NCBI RefSeq assembly: GCF_024345975.1
Contig: NZ_JAGQCD010000002.1
Coordinates: 1-64,000 of the forward strand
Reading direction: 5' to 3'
DNA length: 64,000 nucleotides
DNA from: Cyanobium sp. Cruz-8D1
GTDB taxonomy: Bacteria > Cyanobacteriota > Cyanobacteriia > PCC-6307 > Cyanobiaceae
The position numbers and the translations under genes are program-made. The notes beneath the pieces are model-generated. The model had not been told where the DNA came from. It did no database searches and saw only the letters and a list, made by a program, of their open reading frames with translations. Positions 43,149 through 51,111 of the stretch are shown one piece after another. The first letter of the stretch is position 1. Every line of letters begins with the position of its first letter.

Positions 43149-43352
43149 GTAGATACACACGACTCTACGCCCGGTGGGCCGCTTCCGCCTTGCTGGACTT
43201 CCAGGTCGGGCCTGTGACGGTGGGCGCCGCTCCCTGCTGGTCGAGGAGGGTCATGGTCACAGCCGTAAACCTAATCACAAACCTTCTCTCGTCCAGCCCT
43301 ACAAGCCCTTGAGACTCATTCCTATACGAGGGCTTTTGTTAATGACTTGAGC
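43149..43352. other. Non-coding stretch preceding att site 2
   Basis: No gene. Around 43267-43320 it resembles 39008-39060: AAACCT..TCACA.ACCTTCTC, then TGAGACTCATT. Both blocks precede a tRNA-Gly 3' fragment, suggesting two related element ends. Confidence 0.5.
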
Positions 43353-43400
43353 AGCTTCCCAAACTGATGAACGTCGCCGGTTCAAATCCAGTCACCCGCT
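43353..43400 (+). other. Decayed tRNA-Gly(CCC) 3' end: probable att site 2
   Basis: Matches the fragment at 39095-39140 over most positions: TTCCCAA anticodon loop, GAACGTCGCCGGTTC, CACCCGCT. It retains an ATG triplet that the first copy lacks and has a mismatch in the T-stem. No 5' half is present. It marks the right edge of the 39.1-43.4 kb segment and, I infer, of the whole island. Confidence 0.72.
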
Positions 43401-43592
43401 TGGTGAAAAGTCGAAGGGCAACAAAGAGAAGCTGAATTCCTTGGATCCTTAGCCCCCTTGATTGGTAAATAGCGAGAATTCCAGACATGGCTTGGTCGGG
43501 GTTCGCAGTTGCGGAGGCTGGGGCTGAGGAGTCCTGGGGGCGGCCGCTGGCCGCCAACGTCCTTCCGCCTGGCCTTGGAACGAGCTTCCGGC
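43401..43592. other. Non-coding gap after att site 2
   Basis: About 190 bp with no gene, repeat or hairpin that I can support. It is the first sequence beyond the inferred island border. Confidence 0.4.
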
Positions 43593-43859
43593 TTAGGCCC
43601 GGGGCTTGATCAACTGCAGCACTTGCAGACCGAGGCCGCCAGCGCGCCGCTCGCAATCGAGCGCCTCGAGGATCGCCCGAGCCGAAGTTTCGAGATCTCC
43701 TTCGAGGGCCGCCATCCGCGCCTGTTCGTTGAGGCTGGCCGCTTTGAGCAGCAGGCGCTGGCGAACGCTGGGGTCGGACAGCGGCAAGACGCTGGACCTT
43801 GGGCGTACGGAGGCTTCCACCGTCAAGGTGACGGGAGCAGACGGACTAGAGGCAATCAT
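43593..43859 (-). CDS. Small helical protein, 88 aa
   Basis: The ATG at 43859 gives MIASSPSAP; an in-frame ATG at 43916 is less likely. The N-terminal third is Ser/Val-rich. The rest is helical (QRLLLKAASLNEQARMAALE, TSARAILEALDCERRAG). It resembles short picocyanobacterial-style proteins of unknown role and shares the helical-hairpin character of the 83-aa protein at 44021-44272. No function can be given. Confidence 0.5.
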   Translation of the reverse strand: MIASSPSAPVTLTVEASVRPRSSVLPLSDPSVRQRLLLKAASLNEQARMAALEGDLETSARAILEALDCERRAGGLGLQVLQLIKPRA

Positions 43860-44020
43860 GATCGGCAAGGATTTCGCACTATCGAAGCCATTCACAACGG
43901 GTTTGTTGGCATCCAACAGACCCTTCGTTTTGAAATCTTACTGCACAACATAACCTTTAGCTCCGCTTGGACGGAACTGAGCGTCAAAACGTGAGGTTGG
44001 GATGGGATGGCCCCAACGTT

Positions 44021-44272
44021 TCAGGTGCCGGGTTCCTCCTGATTACCGCCCAGGGCAGCAATCTGGGAACGCAGCTGGTCCGAGCGCTGCTGGTCGCCCC
44101 TGGTAAGGGCGACGGCAAGGGCGAACTCGAGTTTCTCAAGCTGGTGATCACCTTCTTCCTGGGAATGGCTGCGTAAGAGGCAGTGGGGCGCAGGGCTGGC
44201 CGCACGTGAAGCAGGGTTCTGCCCGTGAACGGGGCTGGGAGAGGACTGGTAAGGGGAAGTGGGGAAAGCCAT
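44021..44272 (-). CDS. Small protein with C-terminal helical hairpin, 83 aa
   Basis: The start at 44272 (MAFPTSPYQ) is preferred over 44290. The N-terminal half is Ser/Pro-rich. The C-terminal half is helical (LEKLEFALAVALTRGDQQRS, then LRSQIAALGGN). No known family. It lies between two other short leftward genes. Confidence 0.45.
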   Translation of the reverse strand: MAFPTSPYQSSPSPVHGQNPASRAASPAPHCLLRSHSQEEGDHQLEKLEFALAVALTRGDQQRSDQLRSQIAALGGNQEEPGT

Positions 44273-44321
44273 GGCCCGCTTTCTTTTCATTTTGACACCC
44301 CTGACCAGGGGGTGCGCGGGC

Positions 44322-44618
44322 TCAGGCGGCGGAGGGGTAGGGGACGTCGTCGTGGCTTTCGTAGGCAGGAGGCGTTTCGGGGGGCGCCTCAGAGCTGACG
44401 CCGATCTCCAGCAGATGGCGGCAGTCCTGCAGCAGCCGCTCGACGTTGTCGAGGCTGGCCAGTTCTTCCGGCTCCGGGCGGGCCTGGTTTGACGCCTGCC
44501 GTTCCACCGCCGCCAGACGCTGCTCCAGGGTTACCAGGCGCTGGGAGAGGGCGTGGATGGTTTCGGCGAGATCTTCGGCATTGCGGCTGATGCGGAACGA
44601 CACCGAGGCGGGGGCCAT
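44322..44618 (-). CDS. Small coiled-coil protein, 98 aa
   Basis: The ATG at 44618 gives MAPASVSFRISRNAEDL; in-frame sequence upstream is not convincing. Residues ~14-45 form a coiled coil (TIHALSQRLVTLEQRLAAVE), followed by a second helix NVERLLQDCRHLLEIG and a disordered tail. Conserved in style among picocyanobacteria; function unknown. Confidence 0.55.
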   Translation of the reverse strand: MAPASVSFRISRNAEDLAETIHALSQRLVTLEQRLAAVERQASNQARPEPEELASLDNVERLLQDCRHLLEIGVSSEAPPETPPAYESHDDVPYPSAA

Positions 44619-44729
44619 GACAAGGAGAGCGACTGTTCTGAGCCGCATGACAACACACCCGGGCGACCCTCTCAAGCACCAGTGGCAGGGATCTCCCAGA
44701 GTGGGCCCTGTTGATCAGGCTCAGCAGCG

Positions 44730-45251
44730 ATGAACCATCCCTGGCATCTCTTGCTTTATGTGATGGCGGGACTCACCGGTGGTCTGCTGGCCCTGCGCAC
44801 CGGCATCCCGGCAGCTCCCCTGGCCGGGGCCCTGCTGGGGGCCGCCCTGGTCAGCGTGACGGGGCGGCTCGAGGTGGCCCAATGGCCGGTCGGTTCCCGC
44901 ACCCTGCTGGAAATCGGCATCGGCACGGTGATCGGTACCGGACTCACCGGCACGGCCCTGATGGAGCTGCGTCAGCTGTGGCGGCCCGCCCTCCTGATCA
45001 CCTTCACCCTGGTGCTCACCGGCCTGGTGGTGGGCCTGGGCTGCAGCCGACTGATGGGCGTTGACCCGGTGGTGGCCCTGCTGGGGGCGGCCCCGGGGGG
45101 CATCAGCGGCATGAGCCTCGTGGGGGCGGAGTTCGGCGTGGGGGCGGCCGTGGCCACCCTGCACGCGGTGCGGCTGATCACCGTGCTGGTGATCCTGCCG
45201 CTGGTGGTGCGGCTGGTGCTGCCGGCCGCTGCCGCGCCACCGGGCAGCTGA
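44730..45251 (+). CDS. AbrB-family membrane protein (AbrB duplication, COG3180 type), 173 aa
   Basis: Four to five hydrophobic segments with Gly-rich turns: LLLYVMAGLTGGLLALRTG, APLAGALLGAALVSV, ALLITFTLVLTGLVVGLG and a final ITVLVILPLVVRLVL. The conserved LLGAAPGGISGMSLVGAEFG near residues 117-136 marks the membrane AbrB family, which is not the DNA-binding AbrB. Proteins of this family usually hold two such modules; this one holds a single module, as often seen in cyanobacteria. Transport or regulatory role unknown. Confidence 0.78.
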   Translation: MNHPWHLLLYVMAGLTGGLLALRTGIPAAPLAGALLGAALVSVTGRLEVAQWPVGSRTLLEIGIGTVIGTGLTGTALMELRQLWRPALLITFTLVLTGLVVGLGCSRLMGVDPVVALLGAAPGGISGMSLVGAEFGVGAAVATLHAVRLITVLVILPLVVRLVLPAAAAPPGS

Positions 45252-45314
45252 CCACCCTGGACAGGAGCGCTGGGGTCGATACGTTGGGCCACCTCGTTCT
45301 TCCCTTGCGGTCCG

Positions 45315-45767
45315 ATGGCCACTCGCCACTTTCTCCCTCGCCGACTGGGCCCCCTCGTCCTGGCGGCGGCAGCCGGCCTGCTGGCCGCCACCGGCACCGC
45401 CCAGAGCGCCCGCGCCGGCAGCAACATTGATGGGCCCGGGGGCAAGGGCGCCCAGGTGTATTGCTTCATGCGCAACAACGGCAATGTCCACCAAGTCAGC
45501 TGGACGGCCTCCTACGCCCTGATCAAGCGCCAGAGCGCCGGGCTGTTCAAGACATCCCCCGAGCATGCCGCGGTGATGATCACCGAGGCGGTGGTCCAGA
45601 ACCCCAGCACCTTCCCCGATTGCGGCCGGTTCCTCGGGGATCTGTATGCACCGCGCTCCTCCGGCACGACCGCCACCAGCCCCGAACCCAGCCCGACCGC
45701 GATCTCGGTCGTCGGCGGTGGTAAGGCTGGTGACAGCGGCATGACCCGGAGTGAGCGTTACAACTGA
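45315..45767 (+). CDS. Secreted small protein of picocyanobacterial type, 150 aa
   Basis: A signal peptide is clear: basic RHFLPRRLG, a hydrophobic core and SARAG at ~35. The mature part has two cysteines (VYCFMRNNG, FPDCGRFLGDLY) that could form a disulfide, plus HQVSWTASYALIKRQSAGLF, and ends in a Ser/Thr/Gly-rich tail. I believe it belongs to a cyanobacterial family of unknown function (possibly DUF6554), but that is from memory. The next gene overlaps its 3' end by 17 nt. Confidence 0.65.
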   Translation: MATRHFLPRRLGPLVLAAAAGLLAATGTAQSARAGSNIDGPGGKGAQVYCFMRNNGNVHQVSWTASYALIKRQSAGLFKTSPEHAAVMITEAVVQNPSTFPDCGRFLGDLYAPRSSGTTATSPEPSPTAISVVGGGKAGDSGMTRSERYN

Positions 45768-46173
45768 GCGGGCCAGCCTGCTCGTCACCACCCCATCCCA
45801 GCAGAGCCGACGGCCGCCTCTGGTGCTGCTGCTGGCCCTGCTGCTTGCTGGCTGCGTTGAGCAGCCCTTGCCCCAGCGGCCCATCACCCGCGAAGACTGC
45901 CTGCGCTCGGTGAACCTGGAGGATCTCCCCAGCGCCCTGCAGCAGTGCGACAAGGTGGTGGCCGCCTTCCCGAAGGATCCAGGCCCGCTGAACGAGCGGT
46001 TCCTTCTGCACACCCTGGCCGGTAACACCGCCGCCGCCTGCCGGGACATCGCCCAGGCCACCACCCTGACGGCCGGGGTGCCCAAGACCAAACTGGACCC
46101 GATCCTGCGCCAGGACCTGGACGTGCGGCAGCGCAGCTGCAGCGAGGACGGCCCCGCCGGTCAAGGCGGCTGA
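45751..46173 (+). CDS. Small lipoprotein, 140 aa
   Basis: A GTG start overlaps the upstream gene by 17 nt, suggesting an operon. The signal peptide ends in a lipobox LLLAGC near residue 35. The mature part is helical with TPR-like spacing (LEDLPSALQQCDKVVAAFPK, NERFLLHTLAGNTAAACRDI) and four further cysteines. Probably a membrane-anchored scaffold-like protein; specific role unknown. Confidence 0.65.
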   Translation: MSVTTERASLLVTTPSQQSRRPPLVLLLALLLAGCVEQPLPQRPITREDCLRSVNLEDLPSALQQCDKVVAAFPKDPGPLNERFLLHTLAGNTAAACRDIAQATTLTAGVPKTKLDPILRQDLDVRQRSCSEDGPAGQGG

Positions 46174-46188
46174 GGACCGCAGCACGCC

Positions 46189-47811
46189 CTAGCCGCGCTC
46201 GAGCCACTGGCGTATCAGCGCCGGCAGGGCCTGCTGTCGGCGCTGGGCGTCACGACCCTGCAGCAGCAGGGAAATCCGCTCGGCCTTGCTGGCGATCAGA
46301 TCGTCCACCAGCCGATCGGCGACGCCCAACTGCAGCCAGTGGCTGGTGAGCGCGGCCCCCATGCCGATCCGGTGGCAGCGGTCCTCAGCCTGCTCGGCGT
46401 CGCCCGGGGTCCAGGGCCGCTCCACCAGCACCACGTGCCGGGCCCGGTGCAGGGTGAAGCCCAGGCCCCCGGTGCCGTAGGTGGCGATCAGCACGGGGCT
46501 GCGGCCCGACTGAAAGGCGTCCACCAGCCTCTGGCGTCGGGCCGGGGGCACGGCGCCGACCAGGGGACCCCCGTCGTCCCCCTGGCCCAGCTGCCGGTGC
46601 AGGGCCAGGGCGGTGGCCACGAAGGCCGTGAACACCACCACCGCTTCACCGCCGCCCCGCAGCGCGGCCACCAGCTCGGTGGTGGCCGCCAGCTTGTGAT
46701 GAGAGGCGATCTGGCGCAGGGCCGTGAACACGGCCAGGGCTTCGGCATCGCGGCGCACCTCGCCGGCCCAGGCCCGGCGGCGGTAGTCGTCGATCCGCTC
46801 CTGCAGGGCCCGCTCGAAGGCCTCGGCGGCATCGGCGTCGAGGCTCACGGACCGCTCCAGCCGCTGCTTGGGCGGCAGGTCGAGGCACTGACCCTTGCGC
46901 CGATGCAGCACCAGGGGCCGCACCAGTCGCTGCAGCTCTTCCAGCTGGCTGGCACCGCTGGCCTGCCAGATCCGCCGCCCCCCCTGCTCCCGCCAATGCC
47001 CCTGGCAGTAGCGCTCCTCAAAGTGGCGCTGGTCGGCCCCGAGGGGGTGGCCGATGGCCGCCAGCAGGGGAAACAACTGGACCGGCCGCCCATTCTTCAT
47101 CGGCGTACCGGTGAGCAGCCAGATCGCCCGCAGGCGCGGATGGCGGGCCAGCCGCAGGAACGCCTGGGTGCGGGCGGCGTGGAGGGTCTGGGCGAAATGG
47201 GCCTCATCAGCGATCAGCACCGTGCCGGCAGCCGGCAGCTCGGCGGGCAACCGGGCCCAGCTGTGCACCTCCAGGCGCAGACCCAGCCCCGCCGCCTCCT
47301 GCCGCCAGTGGTGGTGCAGCCCCGCCGGGGCCACCACCACCAGCCGGCAGTCGGCCAGGCGCACCAGGGCACGACCGGCCACCAGGGCCGTGAGGGTCTT
47401 GCCGAGGCCCATCGCGTCGGCCAGCACAGCCCCGCGCCGGGCCAGCAACCAGCGCACCGCCTGCCGTTGGTGGCGGAACAGCCGGCGGCCATCGGGCAAG
47501 GCCTCGTCGGCGGCGGCCGCCGCCACCAGGGCCCGGTGCGGGGGCAGGGGGGGCAGGGGCTGCCCCAGCCAGGTGAACCACTGGCCCAGCTCCGGCGTGA
47601 CCGGAATGCGACCGGCGCACTGCCGCTGCAGTGACGCGGCCGCCTCCAGGGGGAACTGCCAGCAGCCACGGCGGCTGAGCCACTGCCCACGGGGGCGGAT
47701 GGCCCGCAGCTGCGCCTGGGTCACCGCATCGAAGGGACTGACGACTTCGATCAGACCCGAGGCGCCCAGGCGCATCTGCACCAGGGGGGAGGCCAATGCG
47801 GCAAAAAGCAA
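46189..47811 (-). CDS. SNF2-family DNA-dependent ATPase with HARP-like N-terminus, 540 aa
   Basis: The first ~60 residues resemble a HARP-type annealing domain (LIEVVSPFDAVTQAQLRAI, GCWQFPLEAAASL). The SF2 motor follows: ADAMGLGKT at ~128-136, DEAH at ~202, LLTGTPMKNG, VVVFTAFVATALALH, ATYGTGGLGFTLHRA and motif VI EQAEDRCHRIG. This is the SMARCAL1-like bacterial arrangement used in remodelling or annealing DNA at stalled forks. It is divergent from the HNH gene with a 60-bp gap. G+C-rich like the core genome. Confidence 0.85.
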   Translation of the reverse strand: MLFAALASPLVQMRLGASGLIEVVSPFDAVTQAQLRAIRPRGQWLSRRGCWQFPLEAAASLQRQCAGRIPVTPELGQWFTWLGQPLPPLPPHRALVAAAAADEALPDGRRLFRHQRQAVRWLLARRGAVLADAMGLGKTLTALVAGRALVRLADCRLVVVAPAGLHHHWRQEAAGLGLRLEVHSWARLPAELPAAGTVLIADEAHFAQTLHAARTQAFLRLARHPRLRAIWLLTGTPMKNGRPVQLFPLLAAIGHPLGADQRHFEERYCQGHWREQGGRRIWQASGASQLEELQRLVRPLVLHRRKGQCLDLPPKQRLERSVSLDADAAEAFERALQERIDDYRRRAWAGEVRRDAEALAVFTALRQIASHHKLAATTELVAALRGGGEAVVVFTAFVATALALHRQLGQGDDGGPLVGAVPPARRQRLVDAFQSGRSPVLIATYGTGGLGFTLHRARHVVLVERPWTPGDAEQAEDRCHRIGMGAALTSHWLQLGVADRLVDDLIASKAERISLLLQGRDAQRRQQALPALIRQWLERG

Positions 47812-47871
47812 TCAAGAACACATTGACACCCGGGGCGCTGAAGGCAAACTTCCGCCAACCGAGGCGCGCTG

Positions 47872-48309
47872 ATGCAGGCCAGGGATGGAGTCTTTCTCGA
47901 AGATCTCTGCCCCAAGCTGCGAGCGCGACGATGGCGACAGTCGCTACACCGGATGACCGGGCGCCGCTGCCTCTATTGCGGCGAGGCCTCGGAATCGATT
48001 GATCACGTGCATCCACTCAGCCGCGGCGGCGAGAGCATCACCGAAAACTGTGTGCCGGCCTGCCTGGGCTGCAACGGCCGCAAGGGCGACAGCGACGCCT
48101 TCACCTGGTATCGGAGCCAACCTTTCTACGACCCGCGCCGGGCGATGGCCCTGCGGGCCTGGACCGATGGCGACTTGCGCCTGGCCCTGCGCCTGCTCCA
48201 GTGGGTGGCGCCCGTTGAGCCGGAGACGGCCACGGCGGCCGAGGCCGAAGTGACTCACCAGACCCGGCAGGCCTCCACGCCGTTGTGGCGGTGGCAGATG
48301 GCCTCCTGA
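47872..48309 (+). CDS. HNH endonuclease-domain protein, 145 aa
   Basis: Residues ~25-75 carry an HNH motif with zinc cysteines: CLYCGE, SIDHVHPLSRGGE, NCVPACLGCNGRKG. The C-terminal part is helical (FTWYRSQPFYDPRRAMALR). Such short HNH proteins are common in cyanobacterial chromosomes, with unclear targets. No mobile-element sign is seen next to it. An internal ATG in frame could shorten the N-terminus slightly. Confidence 0.82.
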   Translation: MQARDGVFLEDLCPKLRARRWRQSLHRMTGRRCLYCGEASESIDHVHPLSRGGESITENCVPACLGCNGRKGDSDAFTWYRSQPFYDPRRAMALRAWTDGDLRLALRLLQWVAPVEPETATAAEAEVTHQTRQASTPLWRWQMAS

Positions 48310-48482
48310 TCGCGGGGCTGCTCCGGCGCCAGCAACACCGCCCCCAGCACCAGCCCTACGGCCAGCAGCAGGGGGGTGGCGGCCCGCGAGCGAGGCACCG
48401 AGGCAAGGCGGGGTCTGCCGCTGGGGGGACGCGCCGGTGCGAGGCCGACAGGGAGACTGGCTCCGAATGACGAGGTGGTCAC
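48255..48482 (-). CDS. Small membrane-anchored protein, 75 aa
   Basis: A GTG at 48482 gives a Pro/Arg-rich N-terminus, one TM helix near 35-50 (ATPLLLAVGLVLGAVLLA), and a short tail with ICHRHNGVEACRVW that looks conserved. It overlaps the end of the HNH gene on the other strand by 55 nt, so it could be a shadow; the TM and Cys tail favour a real gene. Confidence 0.48.
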   Translation of the reverse strand: MTTSSFGASLPVGLAPARPPSGRPRLASVPRSRAATPLLLAVGLVLGAVLLAPEQPRDQEAICHRHNGVEACRVW

Positions 48483-48516
48483 GGGATGGGAAACAGACAG
48501 TGATACAGATGTACTG

Positions 48517-49452
48517 ATGTCGACGCCATCTGTCAACCCGCTGGCCGCTGCCGATCGGATCGATCACCCGGCGTTGCCCGCTGCTGCTGCCGCCATCAGC
48601 CGACTGCTGGTGCTCGGCGGGGGCTACACCGGGCGGCGTGTGGCCCAGGCGCTGGAGGCGGCCGGCGTGCCGGTGTTGCTCACCCACCGCCAGCCCTCCC
48701 CCAGCGGCCACGACCCGGGCTGGCTGCACTTCGATCCCGACCAGGGAGCGCTGCCCACCCAGGCGGACCTGGCCGGGGTCAGCCATGTGCTGGTGACGAT
48801 CCCACCCAATGCCGGCGGCCGGGATCCGGTGCTGGAGTCGCTTGAAGCCCAGCTGCGGCGCCTCGAGCCGGCCTGGGTGGGCTACCTCTCCACCACCGGG
48901 GTCTACGGCGATACCGGTGGTGCCTGGGTGGACGAAACGAGCCCCACCCAGCCGCTGCTGGAGCGGAGCCGGGCCCGGCTGGCCTGTGAGCAGGCCTGGC
49001 AGCGCAGCGGCCTGCCGGTGCAGTTGCTGCGGCTGCCGGCCATCTACGGACCGGGCCGCAATCCGATGCTGAACCTGCGCAACGGCACGGCGCGGCTGAT
49101 CCACAAGCCGGGCCAGGTGTTCTCCCGGGTGCACGTCGACGACATCGTCGGGGCCGTGCTGCACTGCATTGCCCTGGCGCCCCAGGCCCGGCCCGACAGC
49201 TTGATCCTGGCGGACACCTGCCCCTGCCCCTCCAGCGAGATCCTCGGCCTGGCCGCCCACCTACTGGGCTGCCGGCTGCCGGACGTGCAGCGCTACGCGG
49301 ACGTGGCGCCCAGTCTGGGACCCATGGCCCGCAGCTTCTGGAGCGAGAATCGACGGGCCAGCAGCCGGCGGCTCCGGGACGACCTGGGCTACCGCCTGCT
49401 CTACCCCACCTACCGGGAGGGCCTGTCGTCCTGCTCCGGCGACTTTTTCTGA
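48517..49452 (+). CDS. NAD(P)-dependent epimerase/SDR-type protein, 311 aa
   Basis: The ATG at 48517 is chosen; the open frame upstream to 48376 is antisense to another gene and Arg-rich. The Rossmann start LLVLGGGYTGRRVAQALEAA is followed by VLVTIPPNAGG, YLSTTGVYGDTGG, the substrate-side PAIYGPGRNPML and HVDDIVGAVLHCI. This is the extended-SDR (COG0451, YeeZ-like) pattern. The usual YxxxK is degenerate (GVYGD region), so the reaction is uncertain. Overlaps the end of the 60-aa leftward gene. Confidence 0.8.
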   Translation: MSTPSVNPLAAADRIDHPALPAAAAAISRLLVLGGGYTGRRVAQALEAAGVPVLLTHRQPSPSGHDPGWLHFDPDQGALPTQADLAGVSHVLVTIPPNAGGRDPVLESLEAQLRRLEPAWVGYLSTTGVYGDTGGAWVDETSPTQPLLERSRARLACEQAWQRSGLPVQLLRLPAIYGPGRNPMLNLRNGTARLIHKPGQVFSRVHVDDIVGAVLHCIALAPQARPDSLILADTCPCPSSEILGLAAHLLGCRLPDVQRYADVAPSLGPMARSFWSENRRASSRRLRDDLGYRLLYPTYREGLSSCSGDFF

Positions 49453-49592
49453 GCACCGAAGATCGTTGTGTCGATCAGGGTGGAGACACCCGTGTCTTCC
49501 CCCATCTTCTGCCAGTCCACCACAACCCATTCGTTGCGGAAGGCAATCCCACCACCCAGCAGCAGCGCACCCAGCAGCAGCAAGCGGACCAT
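49410..49592 (-). CDS. Small membrane/secreted protein, 60 aa
   Basis: Begins MVRLLLLGALLLGGGIAF, a signal-anchor, then EWVVVDWQKMGEDTGVSTL and a charged tail. It is divergent from pdxA with only 15 bp between the starts and converges on the SDR gene with a 43-nt overlap. Similar tiny proteins are common in picocyanobacteria; function unknown. Confidence 0.58.
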   Translation of the reverse strand: MVRLLLLGALLLGGGIAFRNEWVVVDWQKMGEDTGVSTLIDTTIFGAQKKSPEQDDRPSR

Positions 49593-49607
49593 GGACCGAC
49601 CCCGACA

Positions 49608-50615
49608 ATGCCCGATAGCATGAAAACTACAGCGGATCGCCTTGTCATTGCCCTGGGGGATCCCGCCGGCATCGGCGCCGAGGTGACCCTCAAGGCCCTC
49701 GCCCAGCCGCGCCCCGCCGGCCAGGAGGTGGTGCTGGTGGGTTGCGGCCGCTGGCTGCGGGACTGTCACCACCAGCTGCTGGCCTGCAGCGACGCCCCCC
49801 TGGCCGACCCCGACGACTTCGCCCTGGAGGATGTCCCCCTGGAGCAGCCGGTCGTCCCCGGGGTCAGCAGTGCCGTCGCCGGCGCTGCCAGCTTCTCCTG
49901 GTTGACGCGGGCCGTGGCGCTGGTGGGGGCCGGCGGCGGCCGGGCCCTGGTGACGGCCCCGATCGCCAAGGCCAGCTGGCAGGCGGCCGGCCATGCCTAT
50001 CCCGGCCAGACGGAGCGGCTGGCGGAGCTCACCGGCAGCGCCGACGCCGGCATGCTGTTCACCGCCCTGGCCCCCGGGGGCGGCTGGCGGCTCAACACCC
50101 TGCTGGCCACCACCCATATCCCCCTGGCCGAGGTGAGTGGCCGGCTCACGGCGGAGCTGGTGGTCCGTCGGCTGGAGGCCCTGCTGGCCTTCTGCCAGCG
50201 GTTTGAGGCCCAGCCGCGGCTGGTGGTAGCGGGCCTCAACCCCCATGCCGGGGAAGGGGGCCATCTGGGCCAAGAGGAGCAGGACTGGCTGATCCCCGCC
50301 CTGCGGCACTGGCAGGATCTGCATCCGGAAGTGCGGCTGCAGGGGCCCATGCCCCCGGACACCTGCTGGTTGGAAGCGGCGGCGGCCTGGAGAGGCGAAG
50401 GCGAGGGGGCGGATGGCTATCTGGCGCTTTACCACGACCAGGGACTCATCCCCGTGAAGCTGCTGGCCTTCGACGCCGCCGTCAACACCACCCTGGGGCT
50501 GCCCTTCCTGCGCACCTCCCCGGACCACGGCACCGCCTTCGGGATCGCCGGCCGGGGCGTGGCCCGGGCCGACAGCATGGCGGCGTCGATCCGCACCGCC
50601 TGGGAGCTGGGTTAG
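49608..50615 (+). CDS. pdxA: 4-hydroxythreonine-4-phosphate dehydrogenase (PdxA)
   Basis: 335 aa, normal length. It catalyses the NAD-dependent oxidation step in DXP-dependent pyridoxal phosphate synthesis. Motifs: VIALGDPAGIGAEV at the N-terminus, VTAPIAKASWQAAG, THIPLAEV, and the C-terminal YHDQGLIPVKLLAFDAAV with TTLGLPFLRTSPDHGTAF. These include the metal and substrate histidines and aspartates. ATG starts at 49608 and 49620 are both possible. The end overlaps accB convergently by 4 nt. Confidence 0.93.
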   Translation: MPDSMKTTADRLVIALGDPAGIGAEVTLKALAQPRPAGQEVVLVGCGRWLRDCHHQLLACSDAPLADPDDFALEDVPLEQPVVPGVSSAVAGAASFSWLTRAVALVGAGGGRALVTAPIAKASWQAAGHAYPGQTERLAELTGSADAGMLFTALAPGGGWRLNTLLATTHIPLAEVSGRLTAELVVRRLEALLAFCQRFEAQPRLVVAGLNPHAGEGGHLGQEEQDWLIPALRHWQDLHPEVRLQGPMPPDTCWLEAAAAWRGEGEGADGYLALYHDQGLIPVKLLAFDAAVNTTLGLPFLRTSPDHGTAFGIAGRGVARADSMAASIRTAWELG

Positions 50616-51106
50616 CCCGCCTTGATCCGCATCAGCACCTGGCCGAATTCCACCGGGGTGCCGTTGTCCACCAGGATCTCCACCACTTCGCCGCTGAACT
50701 CACATTCCAGCTCGTTCATCAGCTTCATCGCCTCAAGGATGCAAATCGGCTGACCGGCGCTGATGCGACTGCCGACCTCCACGAAGGGGGCCTCACCCGG
50801 TGCCGAGGAGCGGTAGAAGGTGCCCACCATCGGGGCGGTGACGGACTGCAGGTCGCTGCGCACCGAGGCGGCCGGGGGCGGCGGCGCCGAGGGGCCAGGG
50901 ACGACGCCGACCGGGGCGGCGGGCATAGGGGCGTGCGGGGGCGGCCCTGCCGGGGCCTGCACCATGGTCACCGTGGCCGGTGCGGGGGACGGCAGGTTGC
51001 GGCGCACCTCCAGACGGAAATCGTCGCCCTCGAGCTTGAGCTCCTGGATGTCGCTCTCCCCGAGCAGGGCCAGCAACTGACGCAGTTGGTCGTGATCGAG
51101 CTGCAT
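50612..51106 (-). CDS. accB: Biotin carboxyl carrier protein of acetyl-CoA carboxylase (AccB)
   Basis: 164 aa. The C-terminal biotinyl domain has the biotinylation site ICILEAMKLMNELE (Lys near residue 128), after an Ala/Pro-rich mobile linker. The N-terminal helix (DHDQLRQLLALLGESDIQEL) is typical of AccB. It carries CO2 from biotin carboxylase to the transcarboxylase in the first step of fatty-acid synthesis. It begins 5 nt after the efp stop; efp-accB is the usual cyanobacterial order. Confidence 0.95.
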   Translation of the reverse strand: MQLDHDQLRQLLALLGESDIQELKLEGDDFRLEVRRNLPSPAPATVTMVQAPAGPPPHAPMPAAPVGVVPGPSAPPPPAASVRSDLQSVTAPMVGTFYRSSAPGEAPFVEVGSRISAGQPICILEAMKLMNELECEFSGEVVEILVDNGTPVEFGQVLMRIKAG

Positions 51107-51111
51107 GGCGA

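Noticed and set aside
47944-49260. A 438-codon minus-strand frame opposite the HNH and SDR genes
   Set aside because: Shadow frame; both plus-strand proteins have recognisable motifs.
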